64,000 nucleotides of DNA, taken from the NCBI RefSeq assembly GCF_014650995.1, contig NZ_BMWA01000036.1, positions 1 through 64,000 of the forward strand, read 5' to 3'. The notes below the pieces were generated by a model that was not told the origin of the DNA, made no database searches, and saw only the letters and a program-made list of their open reading frames with translations. Shown in pieces: positions 17,683 to 27,367 of this stretch. The first letter of the stretch is position 1, and each line of letters starts with the position of its first letter. A program made the position numbers and the translations under genes. The DNA comes from Streptomyces viridiviolaceus (GTDB taxonomy: Bacteria > Actinomycetota > Actinomycetes > Streptomycetales > Streptomycetaceae).

Positions 17683-19149
17683 TTGTCTGTTACGTCCCCG
17701 CAGCGCGCCCAGAAAGCGACGTCCGAACTCCGGGGCGTCGGAGGAATGGCGTTCGCGGAGCTCTGGGAACGCTTCTCCTTCTACGGCCTGCAGAGCATCC
17801 TCGCGTTCTACCTCCTCGACGCGTTGAGCGAAGGAGGGCTCGGCCTTCCTGCCGCCGCGGCGGTCGGCATCACGGGCGCCTATGGCGGTGCCGTCTACCT
17901 GGCTCAACTCCTCGGCGCCTGGGCCGGCGAGCGCCTGGTCAGCCCCCATGCGCTCGTCCTCGGTGGCGGCATCGTCATCGCCCTGGGCCACACCGTGCTC
18001 GCCGTCGCGCCGGGACTGCTCGGGCTCGGCATAGGCCTCGTCCTGATCGTCCTCGGTACGGGCGCGCTGAAGACCAACATCACCTCCATCGTGGGCTTCA
18101 TCCTCGCGAGCGAGAGTGCCGCCAAGAAGGACGCCGGTTTCTCGTACTTCTACATGGCGATCAACACGGGTGCCGTTCTGGGCCCGTTGACCACGGGCCT
18201 TGCCCAGAACCAGTGGGGCTTCCACGTCGGGTTCGGGCTCGCCGCGGTCGGCATGGTCATCGCCCTGATCCAGTACGTCCGTTCGGCACGCTTCCTGCCT
18301 GCGCGGGCGAGCGAGGTCATCAACCCGCTGCCCGCGGCAACGCTGCGCAAAGCCCTCTGCATAGCCGTCGCTGCGCTTGCAGTCATCACCCTGGCAGCCC
18401 TGTCTGGCCTCCTCAAGGCCGAGCGGCTGTCCATGATCGTCACGGTGGGGACCCTCATCACTTCGGCCGTCTATTTCACGCTCATCCTGCGCTCGGAGAA
18501 CGTGACGACCTTGGAGCGCCGCCGGGTCAGCTCCTACATTCCGCTGTTCCTCAGCTCAGCCCTGTACTTCGGGCTGCTCTTCGCGAAGTTCACCGCGATC
18601 TCCCTGCTGGTCAAGAGTCGCGTGGATCTCAGCATCGGCGACTGGTCGTTCCCCGTCGGCTGGATCACCATGATCTCCTCCGCGTCCGGCGTGGCCATGC
18701 TCCCGGTCGGCGCCGCCATCTGGAAGAAGATGGGGGCACGTCAGCCGAAGGCCGCCACGAAGTTCGCCATCGGGCTGGTGCAGATCGGCCTGGGCTTCGC
18801 ATTCATTCTGGTGATCTCCGCACTGTTCGACGGCACCACGATTCCGTTCGCGTACATCGTCGTCTTCATGTTCATCATGGGCAGCTCCGAGATCTTCGTC
18901 GGACCCATCGGCCTCTCCCTGGCCACACAGATCGCGCCGAAAGCCTTCACCGCGCAGATGGTGGCCATCAACTTCCTCACGCTGGCGCTCGGTTCGTCTC
19001 TCTCGGGCCTGCTCGGGCAGTACTTCACCGCAGTCTCGAACAACACCTACTTCCTGAGCCTGGCGCTCGGAGCAGTCGCCGCGGGCCTGTGCCTGTACGC
19101 GTTCCGTCGACCCATCCACCGCAGCCTGTACGCCGGAATCGGGAGCTGA
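17683..19149 (+). CDS. Proton-dependent oligopeptide (POT/PTR2) transporter
   Basis: A 488-residue membrane protein with about 14 hydrophobic segments, the normal size for bacterial POT symporters. The start is TTG 17683 after TAGGAG. Motifs: AELWERFSFYG near residues 25-35 (ExxERFxYYG proton-coupling motif), GTGALKTNITSIVG and FSYFYMAINTGAVLGP (PTR2 signature). It imports di- and tripeptides or peptide-like compounds with protons. The stop is 5 bases before the FAD oxidase start, so both are one operon, downstream of an XRE-cupin regulator. Confidence 0.9.
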   Translation: MSVTSPQRAQKATSELRGVGGMAFAELWERFSFYGLQSILAFYLLDALSEGGLGLPAAAAVGITGAYGGAVYLAQLLGAWAGERLVSPHALVLGGGIVIALGHTVLAVAPGLLGLGIGLVLIVLGTGALKTNITSIVGFILASESAAKKDAGFSYFYMAINTGAVLGPLTTGLAQNQWGFHVGFGLAAVGMVIALIQYVRSARFLPARASEVINPLPAATLRKALCIAVAALAVITLAALSGLLKAERLSMIVTVGTLITSAVYFTLILRSENVTTLERRRVSSYIPLFLSSALYFGLLFAKFTAISLLVKSRVDLSIGDWSFPVGWITMISSASGVAMLPVGAAIWKKMGARQPKAATKFAIGLVQIGLGFAFILVISALFDGTTIPFAYIVVFMFIMGSSEIFVGPIGLSLATQIAPKAFTAQMVAINFLTLALGSSLSGLLGQYFTAVSNNTYFLSLALGAVAAGLCLYAFRRPIHRSLYAGIGS

Positions 19150-19154
19150 TCCCC

Positions 19155-20297
19155 ATGCCCACTCCTCGCATTGCCGTAATCGGTACGGGAACCATCGGAG
19201 CGCAGACGCTCTGGCAACTCGCCAAGCAGGGCGTCGACGCGACCGGCTACGAACTCTTCAGCCCGGGGCACTCACGTGGAGCAGCTGGTGGTGAAACCAG
19301 GCTGTTCCGCCACATCGACGTGGAACACCTGGAGTACCTGCCTATCACCGACCGGTCGGACGTCCTCTGGCGCGAGCTCGAGCAGGAGTCCGGACGCACG
19401 CTGCGCAACCTGACGGGTGCCCTCGCCATCGGCAGTACTGCCAGCCCCGCGACGCACACCGCGCTCGAGAGCGCGGTCCTTCTCGGCAGCCGCGCCGAGG
19501 TGCTCAGTCGTGAGGAAGCACATCAGCGTTTCCCCCAATACCGGCTGCACGAGGACGAGATCGCGATCCTCGACAAGGGCGCCGGCATCATCTTCCCCGA
19601 GCGCACCGTACGTACCGCCGCGGATGCGGCCGTCGCACGCGGCGCACGGATCCTGCGCGAATGCCGGGTCACGGCCATCAACCAGGTCGGCAGCCAGGTC
19701 GACATCGTGGCCGACAACGGTACGGAACGCTACGACCGAGTGGTCGTCGCGGCAGGCGCGTGGACCGCCACCCTCCTGCCTGAAGTGGCCCCGTATCTCG
19801 CCACGCGGCGCCTCATCTCCTCGTGGTACCTGCCCAAAGCCGGAAACACGCTCGACGGAATGCTCCCCTACCTGCGCACGGAACCGAACTACTCGTACGG
19901 GCTGCCAACCGCGGACGGCCTGGCCATGAAGCTCGGCGTCGGATTCCGCGACCACCTGCCCATCGAGTCCCCGGACACCGCACCCCTGCGCATCACCGAC
20001 CAGGACCTCGAACCCATCCGCGCCGTTGCACGGGACCTCTTCCCGATGCTAGAGGACTACCCCATGCGCGCCCAGGCGTACTTCGAGGCCTATACGCACT
20101 CACGCGTCGAGTTCCTGCGCGAACACCCGAGCATGCCCTCGGTCTTTGTCTGCGCCGGCTTCTCCGGCAAGGGCTTCAAGAACGCACCAGCCTTCGGCGA
20201 GCACGCCGCCCGAGCGACTCTCGGCCTGCCACCGGAGAACGAGAGCATGGCTTTCATCCTCAACGCTGAGCCTGTGTCCCGCCCAGCACCTGCCTGA
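19155..20297 (+). CDS. FAD-dependent amine oxidase of the sarcosine/N-methyltryptophan oxidase family
   Basis: A 380-residue flavoenzyme of normal family length. The ATG at 19155 follows GGGAGCTG. The N-terminal dinucleotide-binding motif is IGTGTIG (residues 9-15); SRGAAGGETRLFRH is the family's substrate/flavin loop, and AGFSGKGFKNAPAFGEHAA is the C-terminal flavin motif. These enzymes oxidise secondary amines to imine and peroxide. In covalent members a Cys lies in a CMYT-like motif; the aligned stretch here is FEAYTHS, without Cys, so FAD may be bound non-covalently. It is coupled to the POT transporter, suggesting oxidation of an imported N-substituted amino acid or peptide product. Confidence 0.82.
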   Translation: MPTPRIAVIGTGTIGAQTLWQLAKQGVDATGYELFSPGHSRGAAGGETRLFRHIDVEHLEYLPITDRSDVLWRELEQESGRTLRNLTGALAIGSTASPATHTALESAVLLGSRAEVLSREEAHQRFPQYRLHEDEIAILDKGAGIIFPERTVRTAADAAVARGARILRECRVTAINQVGSQVDIVADNGTERYDRVVVAAGAWTATLLPEVAPYLATRRLISSWYLPKAGNTLDGMLPYLRTEPNYSYGLPTADGLAMKLGVGFRDHLPIESPDTAPLRITDQDLEPIRAVARDLFPMLEDYPMRAQAYFEAYTHSRVEFLREHPSMPSVFVCAGFSGKGFKNAPAFGEHAARATLGLPPENESMAFILNAEPVSRPAPA

Positions 20298-20425
20298 CCA
20301 TCGCTGTAAGTGGTTACCGAGTGCGTTTGCCGGCTGGAGCGTGTCTGAAAGATCGTGTAAGTCCGTGATGTGAAAGGCTGGCCGGGGCCCGGTGCAGGGC
20401 CTTGACCAGCTGGGACGGACGGACC

Positions 20426-21172
20426 ATGACAGACAAAGGAATCCCGGCTGTCGAGCTGGTCGAGGACAAGCTGGTGGACGAGGTCGTCGAGCGGCTGATG
20501 GACCGTGCCGACGCTTCAGGGGCCGCCCTGCTGGGCGAGGGCGGGCTGCTGACCGCGGTCACCCGGGCAGTGCTGGAGCGGGCCCTGGACGCCGAGATGA
20601 GCGAACACCTCGGCTATGAGAGGTACGATCCGGCCGGCCGCGGCTCGGGCAACAACCGCAACGGGACCTCGGCCAAGACCGTCCTGACCGACGCCGGCGC
20701 GGTCACCGTGGCCCTTCCCCGGGACCGCAACGGCTCCTTCGAGCCGCAGCTGGTGCCCAAGCACGCACGACGGCTGGCCGGGTTCAACGAGCAGATCCTG
20801 CCGCTGTACGCCCGCGGCATGAGTCTCCGGGACATCCGCTCGCATCTGGCCGGCATGTACGGCGTGCAGGTCTCACCGGACCTGATCAGCAAGGTGACCG
20901 ACGCGGTCGTCGACGAACTCGCCACCTGGCAGAACCGCCCGCTGGACGCCATCTGGCCGATCATCTACATCGACGCGTTATGGATCAAGATCCGGTCCGA
21001 ATCGGTCGTCTCCAAGCCGGTCTACCTCGCCGTCGGCGTCGACATGGACGGCCGCAAGAACGTCCTGGGCCTGTGGGTCGGCTACGGGGGCGAGGGCGCC
21101 ACCACCTGGATGACGGTGCTGTCCGAACTGCGCAACCGGTGCGGGGTGGTTCTCCTTCGCCAGTGCCCGTAG
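20426..21172 (+). pseudogene. IS256-family transposase, truncated at the C-terminus
   Basis: The ATG at 20426 encodes 248 residues; IS256 transposases have about 400-415. Seen are the N-terminal domain (LLTAVTRAVLERALDAEMSE), LPRDRNGSFEPQLVPKHARR and the first catalytic Asp in IIYIDALWIKIR. Homology stops after TVLSELRNR (about 21139), where unrelated sequence gives CGVVLLRQCP and a stop. The second Asp (CDGLKG) and the catalytic Glu are missing. The left end presumably lies in 20300-20425. Confidence 0.88.
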
Positions 21173-21258
21173 TACCCGTAGCCCTGGCCCCACGCCTCAA
21201 CGCAGGCCCCGGCACGGTCTACTGGATGCCGGGACCTGCGGGGGAACGGACGAGTGCG

Positions 21259-21990
21259 TCACTGAACGCTGGTACGGGCCAGAGCTTGCAAGTGGCCGAG
21301 GTCCACCGTTTCCTGCGTTCCGCCGTGCGTCAGCTCGAGTCCGTCGTCGGTGCTGTCCACCCGCCAGACGGCGCCATGCCGGTTCTCCCACTCGACGAAG
21401 CTGCCGGGAGCGCCGTCGAGCAGCCCCAGTTCCCGCACCAGAGTGTCCAGGTGAGCGAAGCCGCGGGCATCACCCTTGCTCATGCTCTGGGTACGGGTGT
21501 TGTCGTAGCGCATCTTGACGAAAGGCACCTCGGTACGGTCGAGCTTGTTCGGCTGGAGCATTTTGCGGAACCTGCCCCAGGCCTCTTCCTCGTTCTCCCT
21601 GCCGGAGATTTCACTGTCATAGGCGGGAAAGACGGCGTAGGTGACGGCGGACAGCTCGGGATTCTCCGTGGCGTGGTAGCCGTGCACCTCGGGTGCCGCC
21701 ACCCCCACGGTGTCGAATGCCGTCCCGTCGTGATGGAAGCCGCCGATGGCCACCAGAGGCCGCCCCTGTCCTACGAAGGTGTTGTCATGGGTGCGCGCGT
21801 GGGCGAGCAGTGCGGTGACGAGCGCCTCGTCGTAGGGGCCACGGACGTTGACCTGCAGATTGTGCCGGCCGTCGGTGGAAAGTGCGGCGGTGAAGGTGAA
21901 CATCGGGTTCGGCGACCACCGCCACGCGGAAGCGAGACCGGAAACGGGAGCGGCGCCGGGCATGCCGGGCAGGACGGATGCAGGGTTCAT
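21259..21990 (-). CDS. Candidate immunity protein for the adjacent Rhs toxin
   Basis: A 243-residue protein starting at ATG 21990 after AGGAGCC. It begins 32 bases after the stop of the Rhs toxin gene, the canonical place for a cognate immunity gene. I recognise no family; the sequence is soluble, without signal peptide or membrane segment, and mixed alpha/beta. Recognisable stretches include WSPNPMFTFTAALSTDGRHN and PAYDSEISGRENEEEAWGRF. The immunity role is inferred from position only. A truncated IS256 lies immediately downstream. Confidence 0.5.
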   Translation of the reverse strand: MNPASVLPGMPGAAPVSGLASAWRWSPNPMFTFTAALSTDGRHNLQVNVRGPYDEALVTALLAHARTHDNTFVGQGRPLVAIGGFHHDGTAFDTVGVAAPEVHGYHATENPELSAVTYAVFPAYDSEISGRENEEEAWGRFRKMLQPNKLDRTEVPFVKMRYDNTRTQSMSKGDARGFAHLDTLVRELGLLDGAPGSFVEWENRHGAVWRVDSTDDGLELTHGGTQETVDLGHLQALARTSVQ

Positions 21991-22022
21991 GAGGGTGGCT
22001 CCTGTGCTCGGGATGGGGGGCC

Positions 22023-25000
22023 CTAGCTGCATGAGTAGAGGGTGGGGTGGACATCCTGGCGGTAGGTGGCATCCATGAGCGCACCGCCGCGAGAGTTCTC
22101 GCTTCTCGTCATGGGCTCCATGTTGTCGGGATCGTTGTAGAAGTCGTTGCGGGTGGCCCGGTCGGAACGGTAGCCCGTCTGGTTCCAGTGATCGACCACC
22201 GGTGTCAGGTGCTCGTACGTGAGCTGGTGGGACGGAATGATCTCGCCCGCGGAGTTGCGCCAGGTCAGCTCGGACCTGGGGATGCGTTCCATGATCTGGC
22301 GGCCCTGGGGATCGAGTCGTCCGGTGGGCCGCATCGGTGTGCCGCCCTGGGCGATGCCCTCGTCGGTCCAGGTGGCGGCCATGGCGTCATGGGTGGACTG
22401 GCGATAACTGCCGGGATACTCGGTGTCGCGGTTGTGGGTCTGAACGGGCGAGTTCGGGTCTCTTTCCCACCGGCCGCGCTGGCCGCGGACGCGGATGAGG
22501 CCCAGCGGGTCGAGGAGGAGGAGCGGGTTGGCGACATAGGCGTAGTCGTTCGGGTCCGGGGCCAGGCCCAGCGGATCGGCGCTGATGTAGCGCGCGGTCT
22601 CCGGGTCGTAGTAGCGGAAGTAGTTGTAGTTCCAACCGGTCTCGGCGTCCGCGTACTGTCCGGGGAAGCGCAATGGGCAGTCGGTTTCCGGGGCTGAGGG
22701 CGGTGCGCCGGTCGGCTTGCCCCAGGCCGTGAATCTGCGGTGCCAGACGATTCTGCCGTCCGGCGAGACGAGTTCGGTCGGCGTTCCGACGAGGTCGGTG
22801 ACGATGGCGTAGAAACGGGCGTCGGTGTCGCTCTGGTCGCTTCCGGTGCCGTCCGCCGCCGGCCGTTCCCGGCCGCCGGTGACTGTCTGGGCGACGGGCC
22901 GGTAGGAGCCCGGCTCGTAATCCCACGTGGTGACGGTGCCGTCGGACTCGATCTGTTCGGCGAGGCGTGTTCCGTCCCAGCTGAACGTCGTCTCCTCCAG
23001 CACGTCACCACCAGTGCCGATGCGCTGTTTGCCGACCCTTCGGCCGTCCGGATCGTAGGTGTAGCGCCACTCGGATCCGTCCGGTGTGACGGTCCGGACC
23101 AGGCGGTCGTCCGGGCTCCACCCGTAGTGGGAGATGCGTCGTCCACCACTGAGGAGACGGACACTCTTGCGGATCAGACGTCCCTGGCCGTCGTAGGTGT
23201 AGGTGGTGCGCCCGGCGCGATGCAGCCTCGTTCCGTCGAACTCGCGGGGCTGCGGGTCCGCAGTGCCGGCGTGCGGGGACGTGGTGACGAGGTTGCCCGC
23301 GCGGTCGTACCCGTACCTCTCCTCACGGTCAGCGGCCCTGACCGCGGTCAGCCGACCGACCGGATCCACGTCGAACCGGCGGCTCTCGCCGAGGAGTTCG
23401 TCGATCTCCCTGAGCGCTCCGTCGAGGTCGTACTCGTAGGTGCGGTGCTGCAGCAGCTCACCGCCCACGTCGCCGCTGCTGCGGCCCGGGGTGGTCACCG
23501 ACTGCCCGGTCAGCCGACCGGAGCCGTCCCAGCTCTGGTGGAGCACCGCCGTCGTCCCCAGGGTCCTGCGGATCTCACGATGGGCGGTGTCGTAGTCGAA
23601 GCGCAGCTGGCTGCCGGCGCCGCTCAAGGTCTGCGGGCGGCCCGTCGCCTCGTAGGTCCAGGTCGAGGTGATGCCCGAGGGAGTGCGTCGGCTGGTGCGG
23701 CGGCCGAGGGCGTCGTAGGTGTAGGTGGTGGTCCGGCCGTTGACCGTCTCGGTCAGGGTGCGGCCCGCGGGGTCGTAGGTGCGTTCGACCGTGGTGTCGC
23801 GGTTGGCCGCGCGAAGCAGTGAGCCGGCGCTGTCGTACTCGTAGGTGGTGACCTCGTCCGCCGTGCGGTACTGGCGTGGCCGGCCGAGCAGGTCCACGGT
23901 CACGTCCGTGGTCTGTCCGGCGCCGTTGGTCCACGACGTACGCTGCCCGGCCGCGTCGTGCGTGTAGGTGAGCGTGCGGCCGTTGAAGTCCGTCTCCCGG
24001 ATCAGGCGGTTGGCCGCGTCGTAGGCGTACTCCCAGGTACGGCCGTCCGCGTCGTGAACACCGGTCAGGTTCAGTTCGGTGTCGTAGGCGAACGTGTAGC
24101 GGCGGCCGTCCGGTGTGGTGCGGGAGGTCGGCTGGTGGAAGTGAGTGGACTCGTACGTGGTGATGGCACCATTGCGGGCCGTGTGAGAGACAAGGTTGCC
24201 TTCGCCGTCCCAGCTCCAGGCCTCGGTCGCGCCGTCAGGAAAGGACCGCCAGGAGGCCAGTCCTTCGACGGTCCAGCCGAACCGGTCGGTGGCGCCGGCG
24301 GCATCGGTCACCGCGGTCACGCGTCCGAAGGAGTCGCGCCGCGCTCTGGTCGTCCGGCCCTGCGGGTCGGTGAGGGCCAGCGGCAGGCCGGCCGGGTCGG
24401 TCTGGATGTGCTGGGTGTGGCCGAGCGCATCGGTGACCGAGACGGGCCGCCCCAGAGCGTCATAGCTGTAGCGGGTGGTGGCGCCGGACGGGTCGGTGAC
24501 GGACAGGCGATTGCCTCGCTCGTCATAGGTGTAGCTCCAGAACGAACCGTCAGGTTCCGTGAGCCGGCGCGTGCGGCCTGCCTCGTCGTACTCGGCCCGG
24601 ATCGAGCTGAGGTCGGGCCTGACCACCTCGGTCAGGTGACCGGCCGCGTCGAAGACCTGCCGCGTGGTCCGGCCCAGCGGGTCGGTCCAGGAGACCAGGC
24701 GTCCGTGCTCGTCCCACTCCCGGTGGGTCGAGGCCCCCAGGGGATCGGTGACCTGGACGAGCTGCAGGCGCTCGTCGAAACGGTAGGTGGTGGCCCGGCC
24801 GAGGGAGTTCCGATACGTGTTGACGCGTGCCGCGTCGTCATAGGTGAGGGAGCAGTCCAGGAAGCCACCCGCTCCCCTGCCGGCTGTGACTCTGTGCCGC
24901 TCGTCGTAGGTGTAGCGGTACCAGCCGCCGTTGCGGTCGGTCCAGCTCGTAATGCGGGACTCGGCGTCGTAGGTGAGCTGGAAGTTGCGCCCCTGCCCGT

Positions 25001-26699
25001 CGGAGACGGCGCGGAGATTGCCTTGCGCGTCGTAGCCGTAGCGTCGCACCTCCGTCCACGGGGAGTGGGCTTCCGTGCCGTACCCGTCTTCCGGTGAGCT
25101 GAGAACGCTCAAGGACGTGACCCGGCCCAGTTCCGTGCCAATGGCCACCCGGTATCCGCCCGAGTGACGCATCTCGGAGAGATCGCCCGCCTCGTCGTAG
25201 AGGAAGTCAATGCGGTGCCCGTTACGGTCGGTTATCGCGGTGAGGGGCAGGGTGTAGGCGGACGTGTCACCGTCGCGCCGTACACCGGGAGCGAAGTGGT
25301 GCGTTAGTCCGGTCTCGTCGTCGTGGACGGTGATCGTGCCCCCGTCATCACCGTTCCACTCCAAAGGCCGTCGAGGCCCCTCCAGAGGCAGGGTCGCCGT
25401 GTGGGGCGCGGGAATCGGATAGGCCAGGAGCATGCCGTCCTCGGTGGCGAACACCACCCCTTGATCATCGATCTCCAGCCGCTGATCCAGCGTCGAGGTC
25501 CAACTCGCCCCGAAGCAGCGCCCCCAGCGGTAGGTGGAGATATGGGTACGCCGGACGGTCAGCGGCAAGAGCCCGGCCAGGTCCAGGTCCACCTGCTCCA
25601 TGAGCATCTCGCCGGACACCATGTCGATCGGGTCGCCGCCCCGGCACCGGCCCTTGTACGGCTTGGCTTTCGCAAGGAGGTCCTTGGCGCCGGAGCGCAG
25701 GGTTTTCAGGCCGCTCCGCACGGCTGTGGCCATTCCCTTCATGCCCTTGGCGATCGCGCCGAGGGATGTGAGGCCCTTGACTCCTGGTATGCAGTCCAGG
25801 GCCGCGAAGGCCACATCCCACAAGGACGCCTGTCCTTTGCGATATTTGTTGAGGGTGTCGGCGAGGACGACCAGGGCGGCCACGACGACGATCGCGGCCA
25901 GGATCGGCCCGCCGATGATCATCGCGACGATGCCGACGATCGCGACGACGACCTTGCAGACCGCGACGATCGAGTCCCAGTTGTCGGTGAACCAGTCGCC
26001 GACCTCCTCCCACCAGGACCGGTTCTGGATGCCGGCGTCGGACGCCTCGTCGATCTTGTTCTTGGCTTCGCGGGCGGCGTCCTCGCGCATCTTGCGCGCG
26101 TCCTCGGCCATCTTCTTCGCCGCGTCCAGCGCGCTCTGCGCGTCGTTGACGGCCGACTGCGCGTTGGTCTGCGCGGTCTTCGCGTGCTGGACGTCACGGG
26201 TCGCGGCCCGGACCTTCGCCTCATCCGGCTTGTCCGCGTCCGACTTGCTGCCCGTCGGATCGTCCTTGTACTTGTCTGCTTCCTTCGACGCGCGGGTCAC
26301 CCAGGAGTCTGCCGAGGACAGCTTCGACTGGGCGGCGGTGAGGTCCTCGCGGGCTTCCCGCGCTTTGATCAGTGCCTTGTCGGCAAGGGCCTGGGCGCGC
26401 TCCAGCTTGGGCCAGAAGTCGGCGAGGGCGTCGCCGCACATCCCGTACGACTTCTCCAGCTTCTTCAAGTTCTTCGGAACGCTGGAGAACTCCTCCTTGA
26501 AGACGGCGGCCGACTTGCCCGCCCACTCCGCGAGCGTGGACTCCCCCGCCATGCCCTTCACCAGACGCAACGCCTCCGAAACGTCGTCGGCGAAGTCGTG
26601 CAGCGTCTTGGCGAGCGTGCGCACCCGCTGGGGATCACCCGGCGTCGGATCCTTATCCAGGTCCAGGACATGCCAGTCACTCGGCCTGTGGCCCACCAT
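22023..26699 (-). CDS. Rhs/YD-repeat polymorphic toxin with HNH-like C-terminal domain
   Basis: A 1558-residue protein. ATG 26699 (GGGGGTT upstream) is preferred over ATG 26729 or TTG 26732. Domains in order: WXG-like, Ala/Lys-rich coiled-coil region (about 1-230); hydrophobic stretch (about 241-281, VVVAIVGIVAMIIGGPILAA); DUF6531 (about 350-430, GGDPIDMVSGEMLMEQ); 15 or more YD repeats (for example YTYDERGNRLSVTDPSG); the conserved Rhs core end (FPGQYADAETGWNYNYFRYY, then ISADPLGL and LLDPLGL near 1399). The last about 155 residues are the variable tip, with YEHLTPVVDHW and FYNDPDNMEPMTRSENS, an HNH/GH-E-like nuclease pattern. It probably kills competing cells by DNA cleavage. The gene is intact and followed by the candidate immunity gene. 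Confidence 0.88.
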   Translation of the reverse strand: MVGHRPSDWHVLDLDKDPTPGDPQRVRTLAKTLHDFADDVSEALRLVKGMAGESTLAEWAGKSAAVFKEEFSSVPKNLKKLEKSYGMCGDALADFWPKLERAQALADKALIKAREAREDLTAAQSKLSSADSWVTRASKEADKYKDDPTGSKSDADKPDEAKVRAATRDVQHAKTAQTNAQSAVNDAQSALDAAKKMAEDARKMREDAAREAKNKIDEASDAGIQNRSWWEEVGDWFTDNWDSIVAVCKVVVAIVGIVAMIIGGPILAAIVVVAALVVLADTLNKYRKGQASLWDVAFAALDCIPGVKGLTSLGAIAKGMKGMATAVRSGLKTLRSGAKDLLAKAKPYKGRCRGGDPIDMVSGEMLMEQVDLDLAGLLPLTVRRTHISTYRWGRCFGASWTSTLDQRLEIDDQGVVFATEDGMLLAYPIPAPHTATLPLEGPRRPLEWNGDDGGTITVHDDETGLTHHFAPGVRRDGDTSAYTLPLTAITDRNGHRIDFLYDEAGDLSEMRHSGGYRVAIGTELGRVTSLSVLSSPEDGYGTEAHSPWTEVRRYGYDAQGNLRAVSDGQGRNFQLTYDAESRITSWTDRNGGWYRYTYDERHRVTAGRGAGGFLDCSLTYDDAARVNTYRNSLGRATTYRFDERLQLVQVTDPLGASTHREWDEHGRLVSWTDPLGRTTRQVFDAAGHLTEVVRPDLSSIRAEYDEAGRTRRLTEPDGSFWSYTYDERGNRLSVTDPSGATTRYSYDALGRPVSVTDALGHTQHIQTDPAGLPLALTDPQGRTTRARRDSFGRVTAVTDAAGATDRFGWTVEGLASWRSFPDGATEAWSWDGEGNLVSHTARNGAITTYESTHFHQPTSRTTPDGRRYTFAYDTELNLTGVHDADGRTWEYAYDAANRLIRETDFNGRTLTYTHDAAGQRTSWTNGAGQTTDVTVDLLGRPRQYRTADEVTTYEYDSAGSLLRAANRDTTVERTYDPAGRTLTETVNGRTTTYTYDALGRRTSRRTPSGITSTWTYEATGRPQTLSGAGSQLRFDYDTAHREIRRTLGTTAVLHQSWDGSGRLTGQSVTTPGRSSGDVGGELLQHRTYEYDLDGALREIDELLGESRRFDVDPVGRLTAVRAADREERYGYDRAGNLVTTSPHAGTADPQPREFDGTRLHRAGRTTYTYDGQGRLIRKSVRLLSGGRRISHYGWSPDDRLVRTVTPDGSEWRYTYDPDGRRVGKQRIGTGGDVLEETTFSWDGTRLAEQIESDGTVTTWDYEPGSYRPVAQTVTGGRERPAADGTGSDQSDTDARFYAIVTDLVGTPTELVSPDGRIVWHRRFTAWGKPTGAPPSAPETDCPLRFPGQYADAETGWNYNYFRYYDPETARYISADPLGLAPDPNDYAYVANPLLLLDPLGLIRVRGQRGRWERDPNSPVQTHNRDTEYPGSYRQSTHDAMAATWTDEGIAQGGTPMRPTGRLDPQGRQIMERIPRSELTWRNSAGEIIPSHQLTYEHLTPVVDHWNQTGYRSDRATRNDFYNDPDNMEPMTRSENSRGGALMDATYRQDVHPTLYSCS

Positions 26700-26890
26700 C
26701 GCGCAACCCCCGTCAACACCTGCGGTCATCAACTACTCATGTGCACACGTGAACCTACAAGGCACAGCAGTTCGAAGAGAAGCAGCTCCTTGTGACCAGG
26801 AGCCGGGTGAGGTGTTATCTCGGGTTCCGATTGAGCGTCAGGTGTGCAAGTACCCTTCAGGCCCCCACGCCTGACAGATATATGAGTGGC

Positions 26891-27235
26891 TCACCTACCG
26901 ATCGCGGGCTGCGTTGCCTTGCGCAGTTGCCGGTGCACCGGCACCAGCCCGGCCGGCTCCAGCACCTCCACGCCGCTCGGGGCGGGCGTCCAGCCGTCGT
27001 CGCCGTTGCGGGCAGCCCGCCAGTACTGCTCCTCGGCCAGCGTGCGGCGCCGTGTCCAGCGCACCGGCCGCCACCCTCCCCAGCGCACACCGGAGGGCCT
27101 CGGCGAGCGGCCATCGTCCCTCCAACCGCAGTTGTTCAAGGTGGATTGGCCCGGCGAACAGGCAGCCACTGAGGTAGACGTCACTGAGCACCAGCTGCGC
27201 GGAATCCCCCTCCCCCCGCAATGACGTGACCTCCA
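26891..27235 (-). pseudogene. Internal fragment of a pentapeptide-repeat-type protein
   Basis: Reading leftward, VEVTSLRGEGDSAQLVLSDV, LFAGPIHLEQLRLEGRWPL, then after a frame change RWGGWRPVRWTRRRTLAEEQ and VLEPAGLVPVHRQLRKA, stopping at 26891. This resembles the middle of a Streptomyces pentapeptide-repeat/ion-channel-like protein whose C-terminal membrane part is absent. At least one frameshift (about 27100) is present. Confidence 0.5.
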
Positions 27236-27367
27236 CGCGCGCGTCCGGCATGCATGAACATTCGCCCCATGGCCCGCGGGCATACGGGCGAGTCCGCATC
27301 GGACGGCCCGGCTTGATTGGGTATCAGGACCGCATCCGGACTCGCAGGGCTGTTCGAGGCACAACTG

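Noticed and set aside
23958..25097. 379-codon plus-strand open frame
   Set aside because: It is antisense to the YD-repeat region of the Rhs gene; its regularity only mirrors the repeats.
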